Assembly: GCF_947242115.1 (NCBI RefSeq)
Contig: NC_074712.1
Coordinates: forward strand, 17,760,666 to 17,824,665
Source of the DNA: Biomphalaria glabrata
Lineage: Eukaryota > Mollusca > Gastropoda > Planorbidae
DNA length: 64,000 bases
Reading direction: 5' to 3'
The translations under genes and the position numbers were made by a program. Below, one piece after another: positions 12,481-25,059 of this stretch. Under the pieces are notes generated by a model. The model was not told the DNA's origin and ran no database searches. It worked only from the letters and a program-made list of their open reading frames with translations. Positions within the stretch are counted from its first letter, which is position 1; every line of letters starts with the position of its first letter.

Positions 12481-12670
12481 GTGGTGAGGCTTGCGTTTTT
12501 TTTAAAACTCGGGACCATTGAGATATCATGTTCTGAGCTCATACCAGATGTTTGCAATATGTGTTCATGAAATAGCCAGAATTATTAAAACTTTTGTTTG
12601 GGGGGAGGAGAATGTATACTCTATATACTATAGCATAGTGAAGTGAAAAACTAATGTTTTTATAAAGATT

Positions 12671-12676
12671 TTTATT
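12671..12676 (-). terminator. Possible poly(A) signal of the PLBD gene
   Basis: AATAAA on the - strand, about 120 bases after the stop codon at 12799-12797. Confidence 0.5.
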
Positions 12677-12796
12677 TTATGAATAATTGTCAAAACCTCC
12701 AGAGCCAAAACGACCATAGTGCCAAAATGTTACATACCCTGTATAAAATATATCAGTGATGACAAAATGGTGATTTGTAGAGTGTGTTTGTGACCA

Positions 12797-15700
12797 TTAC
12801 AAACTTGGTTGAGTTCTAACGAAAGAGAAGTTGTAGGCTTCAGGCAGACCCACATGAGAAATGTTAGCAAATTTTCCTTTCCAAGTAAACACTGGCAAAC
12901 CAGACTGAGTTGTTGGCCCACTAATGATGTCTGCTTGAAATTTCTGAGCCATATTGAAATCAGAGACCTAAAACAAGAGAAAGTTAAGTTTAAATTACCA
13001 GTATGGGTTTATCAACTTGAAACACTGATGAATCGGAGGGGGGGGGGGATTTTAGTAGAGAAATCCACAATTGTATACGAATTCCTTACTTGTGTTAATA
13101 ATTTATACTATTTGTATTTGAACCATTTTTTAAATTTATTTTGTCATCTCACCCTCTAGTATGTTGGCTGATTCAGGGGATTACATCTACTGCTTCCTCA
13201 CCCAAACCCTTTGAGTGGGTGAGGTGGCCCAATGCAGAAATTATAGTTTGTGAACAACATTAGTTGAATATCTATATAATATAATTTTTATATTATGCTG
13301 CTCCCCTTCTGGTATGTTGGGGTGGGGGCGATTTATTTATTGCCCTCCCTACCCTAACTTTTTGAGAAATCATAGTTTGTAAACAAAATTAGTTGAATAT
13401 CTATATAATATAAGCTGCTTATTGATACATTTTAACCCATGGTATATTATGTCACATCACACATCTCAAATTAAATCATTAGTAAATATAAATTTAAAGA
13501 GGGTAATTGGTACCAGGTGGGACCATGGGAGGGGCAATTGCACCCCCCCCCCTCCCTAGACAGACGACCAATATTCATTTAGAATATTTTTCAAGTAAAA
13601 ACATTATTCAAAAGGTTTTAAAAAATTAGACATTTGCGCACTTCAAAATGGTCTAATATCCAAAGAGTGTTTAACCATCCTTCTGTTGAAGTCTTATGCT
13701 GACCAAAATAAGACAACTGCAAGAGGTCTCACTTAATATGAAGGTTACATTACGATAAATATGCCAAATAAAGATATACGTACGTATGCTACTTGAGCCT
13801 TGAATGTCAATCACACTTCAGTATCAGTCCTTGCACCCCATGTTACTTTATTTTACATAATTTTACCGGCCTTTATTAAATAGGATGAATAATGAGCTGT
13901 AGATGTCAGGAGAATGCATTTCTGTAGTTAAGAATGCAAGAAAGTGCTTGCCACCCCCAAGGGAGCTTACAGCGCTCCCCAAACTGTCAAGAGAATAGCC
14001 ACCAACGTAAGTTTTTTCTGATATTCTTTTTGCCAAAGGTTAAGAAACACTGTAACTAATAGTAACATAGACCACTTTTTGCTTTTCTTTTTGGAGTGGC
14101 ATATCTAGAAACCAAACAAAGAAATATAAGAGTCTAACCTTTGTATCATAACATCCAGCAGTTCTAGGTGAGCTACTCAAGTCAAATCTTGCACAAATAG
14201 CATCTATTGGACTATACTCACTGTATGGATCACGTCTGTAATCTTTAAAAAATGTATCAATATATTTTAGCATTTCACTATGTATATATATATATATATT
14301 AAATATGGAACATGCAAAGTTGGTAATCTATAATATATAATCCATTTTTGGAACACTAGGCAAATCCATTACCAGTGCCACAAATAACAGATACTTCATT
14401 TACACCCATAGAATCTCTCTGAAAATGCTTTGGGACCGAAGAACAGAAGCAAAGCAGCCAAACATATCTACAACTATTTCATGAAAGGTGTAAAAAGTTG
14501 ATGAAAATATTTTTAGCATCCATTCCTGGAAAGAAATGGTATTCAAGTCATCTGTTGTTCTCTTTTGCATTGGCTTTACAAAATGCATGGCAACTGCATA
14601 AAACACATTATAAGAAGCAAATAGAGCTTCTGGAGTTTCTGTGATGTATTGCATGTCATTGATTGAAGAGCCACGGTCATCCTGCGGACACTGGCTTAAA
14701 AAGAAGACCTTCTCAGCAGAGCAACATTACTTCACATTATGATGACCCGATGAAGCCTGAATCATGGGATAGTCAAACAGGAAAAGCAAATGGTGTTCTC
14801 AATGTCATAAGAACACCATAATTTGATATGAAAAATATCCTTATGCTTTATTTTGCAGCAAATCACACTGAGTAGCAGGTAATAATTTTATTTGTTGTGG
14901 AACTGGTTTGTCTAGTGTTCCAATTTCAGAAAATCTCAAAACTCAACAATGGAATGTAAAACATTTTTTTCTCAATTTCTTATATTTTTCTACATAACAT
15001 CAGTGAATTTCATGTTAAAAAAAAACAACTTAAAAAATAGCAGACTTTGGTATAAATGGATTAAAGCTTCTTGGAAGATGATGTTGTGCCATGAGCCAAG
15101 AAAATTGTTTAAAGCAAGGAATAATCTTGCTGCATCAACTGCACTCTCTTTCCTCATAGCGATGCACCCAAAGGCAAAAAAAAATGTCAAGATAAATCAA
15201 ACTGATTTGGGGTGTGCTTTTTGTGTGAGTAAAAATATTCACTTTTGCTATATGATTACCCGGTAGCTATAGTGCCAAGGGGAATAATCTAGATATTTCA
15301 TGCTAGGTGGTGGATACAGACCACATTTTACCAACGTTTAGCAAAGTTGAACAAAAACATTTCTCTACTAAGATTTCTATAAAGGTAAAAATGACTGTTT
15401 TAAAAGTAGATTTGAAAAATGTTTGGTTAAAATGTTATGGTTGGAAAGCTCTAAATATAATAGACATAAATATCAAAACAAGTGAAATTGTTACCATTGC
15501 TTCTCATTACACTTTTCATACTGTTCAAATCAAAGACTTTGGAGTGATCTCTGCGAAATATTTTAGCTCTTGGTGCAAGCTGATAAGTGTAGTCTATACC
15601 AAATTTTTTGACGTAGTCTGGATAACCACTTATATTATAAATTTCTTCAAAATATGGCACATTATAAGATGAGAAATAACCTAGAAATAAAATATAGGGA

Positions 15701-18700
15701 AAATAAAAAAAATATTGCTATAGAAAATGATTTTGTCAATAAGTCATTAATTAAATAAAAAATCGAACTTAAAAATTAGTAAACAATATTTAGTTGAAAA
15801 TGTATGCAAAACCACTTTAGGAGTTATCCTTAGAAGCTGCATTCTACACTAAGAGCTCAAGGGATAAGCCTTTAAAAAAACAATTGTGTAGAGGTTAGGC
15901 TACTTAACAAAAAAAAACCTATCTGCCTATGGTGTAAAGAGATAATAAATGACATTAACAATAGTAAAAGTCAGGAAGGTCAGCATAGGTAAAGTATATG
16001 GACTCAGCAACTGAATGATTCACTACAGTGACTGAATGACTCACTACAGTGACAGTAATTATTCACCTGATCGAAGTAAAGCAGTGAGATCTTCTGCTAC
16101 CACTAGTCCAGGTATTTGTTCAGATACCCATAAAGTGTTGTCAGGTAAAACTTGACCAAGCTTTATAAGTTTCAAGTCAATAACCATATACTGATTGTTA
16201 TAAGTCCCTGGAAATAAATGAACATAGAGATAATACTCATGAACAATTTATTCAACTGACAATCATTCATTTTTAAGTACCGTAAAAAATACAATATTTG
16301 TATCTTTTGTATCAGAATTTTTATTAATTAAATGCTCCTAATCAATCTACAGAAACAGCAAACTTGACAGATAAAGAAAACACACTAATCAATCTTTAGA
16401 AACTAGATTTGAATCAGAAATATATTCAAAGACACTATACATGAGAGTGATGACCACTGCTATTCAAGATTTGGCAGACAAATGAAGGCACACATTTAAG
16501 CACTATAGATTTAGGGTTTATATATTTCTAAGAAGTACATCTATTTACAATTATCAGGGAATGTTTTGGTGGCAAATGCACTATGATTCTCTCATAAAAT
16601 GTAGTTCTATTAAAGTTTCTAAACACAAGTAAAATATAAAAAATACATTTTTATAAAGAAAAGCTTACAATGAGTGAAATTATTTTGAATTTAGACTACC
16701 CGGTACTATTAAATTTGTGCGATTGGAAATATTTTTATTAATAGTTTTGTTTAACCCAACTTTTATTCTTATAGCATGCTCGGATGGTCGAATCACTTTT
16801 GTGGACCAGTTGGTTGGGGGGGGGGGGGGTATCTGGGAGAAGGTTTCTGTGCTGCCTTTTCAAAATCTATTTAAACAAAAAAAAATTCAAACTCAAGGTC
16901 TCGAGCCTCCACAATGGGAGGGCGATGTGTTAGCCACTGAGCTATTCAAGTACTTATAAAAATATTAGGTTTTGTAGTTTTCTATTGTTAGTTTCAAATC
17001 CTCTATACAGGGCTTATCTCACTAAATTAATTATTATGCCTAATTGATTAAATAATTGATTAATTCTTTGATTGATTTATTTGTTGTCATCAACCTGATC
17101 TGGGAGAAATAATGTGCACAAGATTTCACCCAGACAGACAAAGTGAGTTGATTTAAGCTTTGTACAAAAAAGTGTTTACCATATAAAATATGTAAATATT
17201 AAAATAATTACAGACCTGAATTGTACTTAGATATAATATTTGACCATTCCTCCCCACTGTTAGCCATCATGTTTGCTATGCGCACACGCTGCCAAGCCAT
17301 CAGTGATTGTGGAGTTACATATTGGTAGAGTGTGTAATTAAATATAGAGTTTGTAGTCTGTAGCATGGCCATACCACTGCCCAGAAGGTAAAAGTCATCT
17401 AGAGATTCTAAGAAGCCTGTAAAGGACAATAGCAAAAGTCTTTTCATTTCCATTTTCAAACATATAGGCCTACTTAGATCAGTGTTTCCTAAACTTTTGA
17501 CATTATTGTACCCCTTTTATGATTTTTGTAATGCTGAGTACCCCTGCCTCCCCCCTTGCCCACACACAAAAAAATGTACTTGCATGAGAAAAATGAATTG
17601 TTTGTGCTGAGATGACAGATCGTAGAATTTGGTTCCCTGGTTGTTAATTTTAATCTGAGATGCTGTTCCACGTCTAACAGTCTATTCCTTTTTTTCGACT
17701 TAATTTCTACTGTCTACAAATGCTGAAAAAACAGCATCACATAAGTAGGAAGCTGGAAAAGGCAAGATGTAATCCAGAACTTAAACCCACTGTAATTTAG
17801 TTCCCCCCACTCAATTCTCAACAATACTAGAGAGTGGCAATACGTGGCGATCCTGACCTTTTTAAACCACACATATGGAAATGAAACATATACTTTAGGA
17901 CACCTAACAAATGACATTCTACTCCATATGGCGAAGTTTTAAAGCATCTTTCTTTATTGCCATTTTTATTGGTACATTAAAAATATCTCTTACAATAAAG
18001 TATTCATAATTTATTTTAATGTATTAACTGAACATAGCATAGTTAATGAAGTGCAACGTGTACCACCTCCAAACTCTTCCTGTACCCCTGGTGTACGCGT
18101 AGCCCACTTTGGGAAACACTGACTTAGATGAACCTAATGACTATTTAATTAGGGAGACAACTCACTAGAACCCAATGGATACAATTTTACAAGAAATGCA
18201 AGAAAACACCTTAACAATATCCTCTAAAACTGAGTACCCCTGCCTCCCCCCTTGCCAACACACAAAAAAATGTACTTGCATAAGAAAAATGAATTGTTTG
18301 TGCTGAGATGACAGATCATAGAATTTGGTTCCCTGGTTGTTAATTTTAATCTGAGATGCTGTTCCACGTCTAACAGTCTATTCCTTTTTTTCGACTTAAT
18401 TTCTACTGTCTACAAATGCTGAAAAAACAGCATCACATAAGTAAAAAGCTGGAAAAGGCAAGATGTAATCCAGAACTTAAACCCACTGTAATTTAGTTCC
18501 CCCCACTCAATTCTCAACAATACTAGAGAGTGGCAATACGTGGCGATCCTGACCTTTTTAAACCACACATATGGAAATGAAACATATACTTTAGGACACC
18601 TAACAAATGACATTCTACTCCATATGGCGAAGTTTTAAAGCATCTTTCTTTATTGCCATTTTTATTGGTACATTAAAAATATCTCTTACAATAAAGTATT

Positions 18701-21700
18701 CATAATTTATTTTAATGTATTAACTGAACATAGCATAGTTAATGAAGTGCAACGTGTACCACCTCCAAACTCTTCCTGTACCCCTGGTGTACGCGTAGCC
18801 CACTCTGGGAAACACTGACTTAGATGAACCTAATGACTATTTAATTAGGGAGACAACTCACTAGAACCCAATGGATACAATTTTACAAGAAATGCAAGAA
18901 AACACCTTAACAATATCCTCTAAAACTAAGACCTCCATTTCTGATTTCGACTATAAAAAAATTGGAATGAAATAACACTATGGAAGCTAAATATTATTAG
19001 TTAAAAATGCTGTACTATATATATAATACTGAATATTCTCTCCTCCTGAACCCAGAATTGTTGTCTCCCGGGAAAAGACTTTTTCTACTCTTATTTTCTT
19101 GGTTTCATGTAACAAAATGGAACATATCTATAAAAAAGATAATTTTATGATGTATCATTAAACTATTATTCTTTGCATTAGCCATTCAGTCATTTCTTTC
19201 TACGTTGATCAAATGTTAGAGTAAAAATAATCTATCAAGGGCCTGGGAAATAACCCTGCACCCTGCCAGTGGATGTTAAAGTGGAATGGAAATCATATAT
19301 TAAATTTTTTTTTTAAAGTTTCATTATAAAAACATTTATTCCACACTGATGTTAAAAAGGGTTGTCTTCGAGACTGAAGATTAAGGAGGAGTGCATTATT
19401 TCATGTAGCTAAACAGCCCTACCTCTGATCTAAATATTTTGCCACATCCAATGCAGACATAACTATTGCCTGCCAGTGGTTGGTTTAGAGAAAAGAGAAC
19501 CTAAACACTGATGTTTTCTATTATTGAATGTGTATACCATTTAGCTTTATCTGTTCTGAATATGAAGTATTTATATTAAGTGAAGTTAAAGGTAAATAAG
19601 GGACAGGATTATAATCAAGAGAAATAATTGTATGATGGTTGATAAAAGATATCTATCAAAATATGTTTTTTTTTAAAACAAATTTCAGAATGCTATAATC
19701 TTATCTAATGACTAGATTTCCAACTAACAATTTAAACACAATCAAAAGAAGTAAAAATAAAAGGGTTAACTTATTTTGGAATAAAAAACAACAACAGTTT
19801 AGTAAAAAAAAACAACAAGTTTAGTAAAAAAAAACACAACAGTTTAGTAAAAAAACAAAAAACAACAGTTTAGTAAAAAAAAAAACACAACAGTTTAGTA
19901 AAAAAACAAAAAACAACAGTTTAGTAAAAAAAACAACAAAAGAAGCACAGAGAGCCTACCTGGATAGCTGGAAAATGAGATTCTCTTTGAACTAGTAGAA
20001 GGATCAGCAACATTCAAGTTATAGTGTTTATATATTCTATTTGTTGCAGCATAATCAAACCAACTACTATGGGACATAAACATATTTTCAAACCCAGGAA
20101 GCATCTAGAGATAACATTACATGTAAACATGGTGAGAGGTGTGTATAAGTATATATACATAAAAAAAAACTAACAATATACAATCATTACTCAGTACAAC
20201 TTTTTTTCATAGTGAAAGTGTGTATGTGAGTGTGTATCTGTGAGGCAGGGTAGTTAATAAAAATGTTTCCAGTAATAAGTCCTTGAATAACAGAACTTGT
20301 GGTAGGCTTCAAAATGTTTTTGTTTATTAAACAAAGTAGAATATGATAAGTTGCTTCATTCTAGCTTACAGTATTATTTTGGAATTGGATCACAGTCCTA
20401 CTTACCATTGGGGATCACTCTAAATGAAAGTTACTAATCAACTGTAATTTTCACTGGCCATTAAAAATACCTCAATAGATACTAAGCAGTACATACATCT
20501 ATAGACAGCTCCCAATCTGACAAGTAACTTAGCTCACTAGCCCAGTGCAATTCTAAGTGACAAGCAAAATTTTATCAAAGAGAAGAGATCTTAATTTACA
20601 TAAATGATTTACCAAATTGCATTACCTCAGGAACAAAAGTCAGATTATTTGCAGACGATTGCATAATATATAGAACAATAAAAACAACACAAGACACAGA
20701 TATTTTACAAAGAGAATTAGATGAATTACAGAAATGGGAATCAAATTGGAGCATGTCTTTCCACCCAGAAAAATGTCAGTTGTTAAGAGTAACAAAAAAA
20801 CTAAAACAAATTAATTCCACTTATCTTATTCATGGCAAACCAGTAACACAGACTAAAAACGCAAAATACCTAGGTGTTATAATAAATGAAAAACTGTCAT
20901 GGAATCCACATATTGATGAAACTATAAAAAAAATCAAACAAAGCATTAGGATTTATTAAAAGAAATTTCTATAAATCAAATAAGAACATAAAACTAAAAT
21001 GTTATTTAACCTTGGTTAGGCCAATAATAGAATATGCATCCTCCGTTTGGGACCCTTCAACTCAAGATAACATTAAGACACTGGAACAGACACAAAATAG
21101 AGCAGTGAGATTCATAACAAATGAATATTCACACTTAACCAGAGTAACACCTTTAGTAAAATCACTAAATTTAGAAAGCCTTCAGAACAGAAGACTCAAA
21201 AGTAAAGTAGCAATTACACATAAAACACTGAACCATAATCTTCAAATACAAAAACAAAATTTAATAAAATACTCTGAAAGACACAAAGATAAAGGCACAT
21301 TCCTCGTCCCATATGCTAGGACAAATTTGTACAAATACTCCTTCTTCCCTAGTGCTATTAGAGCATGGAATGGGTTGCCTGAGCTAGCCAGGAAAACCAG
21401 TGACTTGGCAGAATTTAAGTCATTGGTTAATATGCATGTCTTAATGCATGACGCGTAGGACGTAATCATCTTCTTTTTTGAAGTAACGTCTGTATTATAT
21501 AAGATAAGAAGATAAGCAGAATATTATAATTAAACTTTACTAAAAAAATCCCCAATAAAGTATTAATACCAAAAACAAAAAAAAAAGATTTATTTCATTT
21601 TCAACGTGACAGTGTAGTTTCAGATATAAGTATATCAATTTGTTTTCATACAAATTTTAGGTTTTATCTATTATTACCTTTATAAGCACTGAACAATGGC

Positions 21701-24370
21701 CAGACAAGAAAAAAAAATGTTTTGCCTCCTCAGGAGAAAATTTCCTCCAATCTTTCAGAGAGCTAGGATTTAGAATGTATCTTAAATCCAGCACATCTCC
21801 AATGGCATTCAAAAAATTGACAGCAAAAATGTCCAAAGAGTCCTACAAAACACAAGGTAGGAATTCAGTTATCATTAATAAAAAACAAGGTTACAAAAGA
21901 CAGTTTGTGTGGAAACACAAACTCAAAATCGGCCCCCGAAGTAAAATGTTTTACATAATTCTGATAATTCTTCAGAGTTGAAGATAGTTTACTTCCTAGT
22001 CCAAACCTCCCGCAGGACGACGGGGGATGGGAGCAGGCAGGGTTTGAACCTTCGATCGTCGATAAATCCAAATGACAGTCCAGCGCGCAAACCACACGAC
22101 CAGTGGTCCACCAAGGTAGGCTTCAATATTTTCAGAAAGAAAATCCGAATGAAATTATATCAAAGATAAATGAGAGATAAGAATGGAGAAAGGTTAACAG
22201 ATCTTGTGTAGTGCCCCAACCGTCCCGCAGATCAAAGGATACGTGAAAGTGAATGTAAAGTTAGATGTGAACCTGGCCTAACTAGTTTGTGGTCTATAGG
22301 GCAGATGATGTAAAGTTCATCTGTTTTTTGTGGCCTACGGTTAACGAGGGTGTCATGTAGCCAGCACAACGACCAACCGCCTTTGCTTTTCCCCAACTAA
22401 TGTCAGGTACCCATTAGAGCTGGGTAGAATCAGAAGTTGAAAATCCCAGTCTTCACCAGGATTCGTACCCGGGACCCTCGGTTCGAACTAAATAAGTTAA
22501 TTGTTTTGAAAAGGCTCAATCTCATATTCGAATCCTCAAAAAAAAAAAAAAAAAAAATTTCCGCTATATAGAAAAAATGTTCACGAAAATGATGTTTATA
22601 AGATTACTATTCGTCTTAAATTAGGTCTAACATATAATGCATACTAATTAGCTTTTTCTTATAAAAAACTGCTTGCATAATTAATTTTAAAAATTAGAAT
22701 TTTCGCTTTCAGGAAAAAAAAAAGTAGCCGTTGCATCAGAACTTTGAATGGTCTAAAATATTGTGAAGTCGGATTTTCAATATCTCTTCTAGTTTACGAG
22801 ATCTAAACGGGACGGACGGACAGAGGGACAGACATTTCGCACAAAACTAATAGCGTCTTTTCCCCTTTTGGGGGCCGCTAAAAATGTTGTGAAAAAAGAG
22901 ATTTAAAAAAAAACTGATTCAAATTCAAGACTTTTGTATGGAAGCCAAGCATTTTACTAGTGGGCCATCGAGATTATTATAGTCCTTGCTAAAAAGATTA
23001 CTTTTGTGAAACAATAAACTGAATTTTAAAAGACAAATTCTTTTTTTTTTTTTTTTTTAAATAAAGCCAACAATAAGAATATATCAAGGTCTTCACAAAA
23101 TATTAACCCAGCCTAACAAAGTATTTACATTTAATACCTTTTTATTGCCTCGTACACTTTTATATCCAGCCAAGAGGCCATCTAATTGTGAAAATATGTA
23201 TGAAGCATGGCGCCACAAAGGATCATTAGGATTATTCTTTATCATATTGTTTGCCCACTCTCTCTGTTTAATGAACCACTGCTCAAGTTTGACTCTAAGT
23301 TTTTCCTCATGTGAAGGAGAGAACCAGTCATATAAATTTGTGAACTGATTCTCCATATGTCTGTCAAAATCAATAATCAAAAATGATTTATTCTTTATTT
23401 ATGTATGAAAAATGTGAAAAAAGGTATATATTTTTAAGTAAATGTCTTATTTTATTGTAAAATTCTCTTTCAAAGCCATTACCATACTTCACTCTTCCTT
23501 ATTCTTAATCCTCAAAGACAAACCTTAGTATAAGTATCTCTTGAGATTATTTTCAACCTTTCCTGGATGTTTATTAACTTAATTTCAACTAAACAAATAC
23601 TTTTTTTTGTGTGCCAACTATAATTTTTATCTTTAGTTGATGACAAGAGATCAAAGTTGAGTTTAATTGATGTGTATGTATATAGACACATTGTAGAGCA
23701 TAACTTAGCTTTCTGCCAGTCTAGATAGTTATTATCAAACCAGTAAACAATATTGTAAATACTTACTCTGCAGTTAATACACCTTCAGCAAAACCTGCTG
23801 CAAACATAATTTGTTCATCTTTCAGGTTCTTAGAACTTAAACCAGCAGCAACATCAAGAATTCCCCAACCAGTTGAGAGCAGTGTGTCATTGAATGTTGC
23901 TACTGCGTCTGCCTTGTCCCAGTCTATCACATTGTCTTTAAAAGTGCAGTTTTGATCATCACAGTATACACTTACAGACTTGAAACTTCCATCTAGGAAA
24001 ACAAAATATCAGTAGTTTAAATTTACCCAAGCAGGATATGACAACATTTCTAAGCTGAAATTCTCCTTATATTAATCCCAACTTAATAATCATGGCTAGT
24101 CATATATCACTTGACAAATACATATTGATTTATTTTATTTGAGATATCTTCAGAGTGGCACCATAATCTTGACCATCGTAGGGTGATTAAATTTTTCATT
24201 TACAATTAAGTAATGGATCTTCTGACTCCCATTTTTCTACCTTAATTTAAGACCTGGCTAAAAACAAAACAAAACAAACTTTTGTAATTTAACTTACTGA
24301 CATTGTCTATCCCCTGTTCAGAAATGTGTATCCATGAGTAACAGATGAGTGTAACATACAAGCCTTTCAT
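12797..24370 (-). CDS. PLBD1: Phospholipase B-like protein (PLBD1/2 family), complete, 10 exons
   Basis: On -, the exons are 24370-24298, 23992-23767, 23360-23138, 21842-21678, 20104-19960, 17416-17216, 16207-16067, 15680-15495, 14242-14139 and 12967-12797. All have GT/AG borders and matching phases and total 1635 nt (544 aa), the usual family length. Order of parts: signal peptide [38 protein letters not shown] with Cys224, the residue that becomes the N-terminal nucleophile after self-cleavage in this family; [80 protein letters not shown] near the C-terminus. Family members are lysosomal or granule amidase/phospholipase-like hydrolases. Introns carry a LINE, SINEs, a hAT MITE and a 696-bp duplication. 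PLBD1 versus PLBD2 is not settled; the end resembles PLBD1. Confidence 0.93.
13030..13560. repeat. Dispersed repeat with C/G runs and an internal duplication
   Basis: Contains a TTAGTTGAATATCTATATAA phrase twice (about 13261 and 13389), CCTTCTGGTATGTTGG, and homopolymer G and C runs. Similar text in the other orientation occurs at 51285-51560 (CCAACATACCAGAAGG) and loosely at 44650-44830. It is probably an undefined transposon family and lies in the last PLBD intron. Confidence 0.45.
14400..14830 (-). pseudogene. Unrecognised reading-frame remnant in a PLBD intron
   Basis: 84 codons on - (14654-14400) begin [20 protein letters not shown] and look protein-like, but neither the frame nor the flanks fit PLBD. 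A further stretch with coding character on - at 15190-14990 ([19 protein letters not shown]) may belong to the same element. A transposon origin is a guess. Confidence 0.25.
16805..16945 (-). mobile_element. SINE family 2 copy (tRNA-like)
   Basis: Read on -, it begins as a tRNA-like head (TAGCTCAGTGGCTAACACAT) and carries CTCGAGACCTTGAG, then CAGCACAGAAACC and a TCCCAGATACCCCC tail. Related copies lie at 27262, 31790, 44925 and 63085. It lies in a PLBD intron. Confidence 0.6.
17480..18121. mobile_element. hAT-type MITE, 642 bp, with exact 8-bp target-site duplication
   Basis: Inverted ends CAGTGTTTCCTAAACTTTT (left) and CAGTGTTTCCCAAAGTGGG (right, reverse-complemented). ACTTAGAT flanks it at 17472-17479 and 18122-18129. 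The interior has no transposase. A 67-codon open stretch on - at 17917-17714 is part of the element, not a gene. Confidence 0.85.
17534..18925. repeat. 696-bp tandem duplication, two copies about 99% identical
   Basis: Copies 17534-18229 and 18230-18925. I counted about six base differences between them. The unit takes in most of the hAT MITE plus 108 bp of right flank, so the duplication followed the MITE insertion. The right-hand copy lacks the MITE's left end. Confidence 0.9.
19788..19939. repeat. A-rich tandem repeat (ACAACAGTTTAGTAAAAA), about 6 copies
   Basis: Units of about 20-30 bp with A-run length changes, ending 20 bp before the 3' end (on -, donor side) of PLBD exon 5 at 19960. 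Confidence 0.8.
20588..21512 (+). mobile_element. 5'-truncated LINE (jockey/CR1-like), same family as 9378-11000
   Basis: Begins in the RT domain at [29 protein letters not shown] follows (catalytic FADD), then [48 protein letters not shown], and a C-terminal [20 protein letters not shown]. The 3' end carries TTTTTTGAAGTAACGTCTG and GATAAGA. It is interrupted by a frame break near 20960-21010 and lacks the endonuclease. It lies in a PLBD intron and is much less decayed than the 9.4-11 kb copy. Confidence 0.9.
21985..22120 (-). mobile_element. SINE family 3 copy (tRNA-like)
   Basis: The + strand shows GGTTTGAACCTTCGATCG, whose complement holds a GGTTCAAACC B-box-like word. Further on is CAGCGCGCAAACCACACGAC, a typical inverted tRNA-like head. 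It lies in a PLBD intron. Confidence 0.55.
22240..22490 (-). mobile_element. SINE family 1 copy (tRNA-like head, pulmonate type)
   Basis: Read in +, the inverse parts are GGGCAGATGATGTAAAGTTC, CAGCACAACGACCAACCGCC, ACTAATGTCAGGTACCCATT and, near the head, GGTTCGAAC. It matches the well-preserved copy at 61725-61961. Confidence 0.75.
22640..22881. mobile_element. Long-TIR MITE copy (partial)
   Basis: Contains ACTGCTTGCATAATTAATTT, GTAGCCGTTGCATCAGAACT, CGGGACGGACGGACAGAG and a right end CCCTTTTGGGGGCCGCTAAA. All recur in the fuller copy at 63536-63993. Confidence 0.7.
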
Positions 24371-24622
24371 TTTATAATGGCTTTTTTGAAAAATTACTTG
24401 TCTGACAGTTGTGGAGTTGTCTAAAATTTTATCCCCAGAGCTAGCCTAATGACCTAGCATTAGTTTGGCTAAAATGGAAAAAAAAAAGTATAAACTTAAA
24501 AAATTGTGCTGGCCTACTGGTACTATAAATAAGGACCTATTTATTTTTGAGTGAATATTATAGTAATTTTTACTACTTTGTATCCATCTATAAGAATAAT
24601 TAAAGTGAATATATAAGGCTAA

Positions 24623-24627
<5 letters not shown>

Positions 24628-24686
<59 letters not shown>
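24628..24686. repeat. (AT)n microsatellite
   Basis: About 29 uninterrupted AT repeats. Confidence 0.98.
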
Positions 24687-24688
<2 letters not shown>

Positions 24689-25059
24689 CAAGACTGAATC
24701 ACACTAAAAGTCCTTATATATACTCATATGATTTGATTATAATGTCTACAATGTTTAGTGGATTAATAGATAGATCTGCTATATATATTTTCCTATTTAT
24801 CAAATGTGTACACATAGGCCTATCATTTACTGCACAACTTTATTTATCAATCCCAGAGTAGAGTTAGTAAACAAACAAAAAAAATGAACGTATATTTTAT
24901 GTTATTCTCTTATGTCTACTTCTTATTTTTAAATTATTATCATATTATGATGTAAATCAACAGATTCTAGGTATGGATGTCTTTCTCTAATTTCATAGAT
25001 TAAAAACAATACTAATTAAGAAATAAAAATAAATTAAATTGTATAGATAAATACATATT

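Larger units (their letters stand above)
12192..12733. mobile_element. Possible decayed MULE-type MITE
   Basis: The left end reads GGACATTTTGGCACAAAA. The right end, reverse-complemented, reads AACATTTTGGCACTATGGTC followed by GTTTTGGC. Both resemble the GACGTTTTGGCGCC ends of the MULE at 41718-44322 after CpG decay. The interior holds a LINE tail. No target-site duplication was found, so this is tentative. Confidence 0.3.

Noticed and set aside
17714-18613. Two nearly identical 67-codon frames that look like a duplicated small gene
   Set aside because: Both lie in the duplicated hAT MITE; identity comes from the 696-bp duplication.
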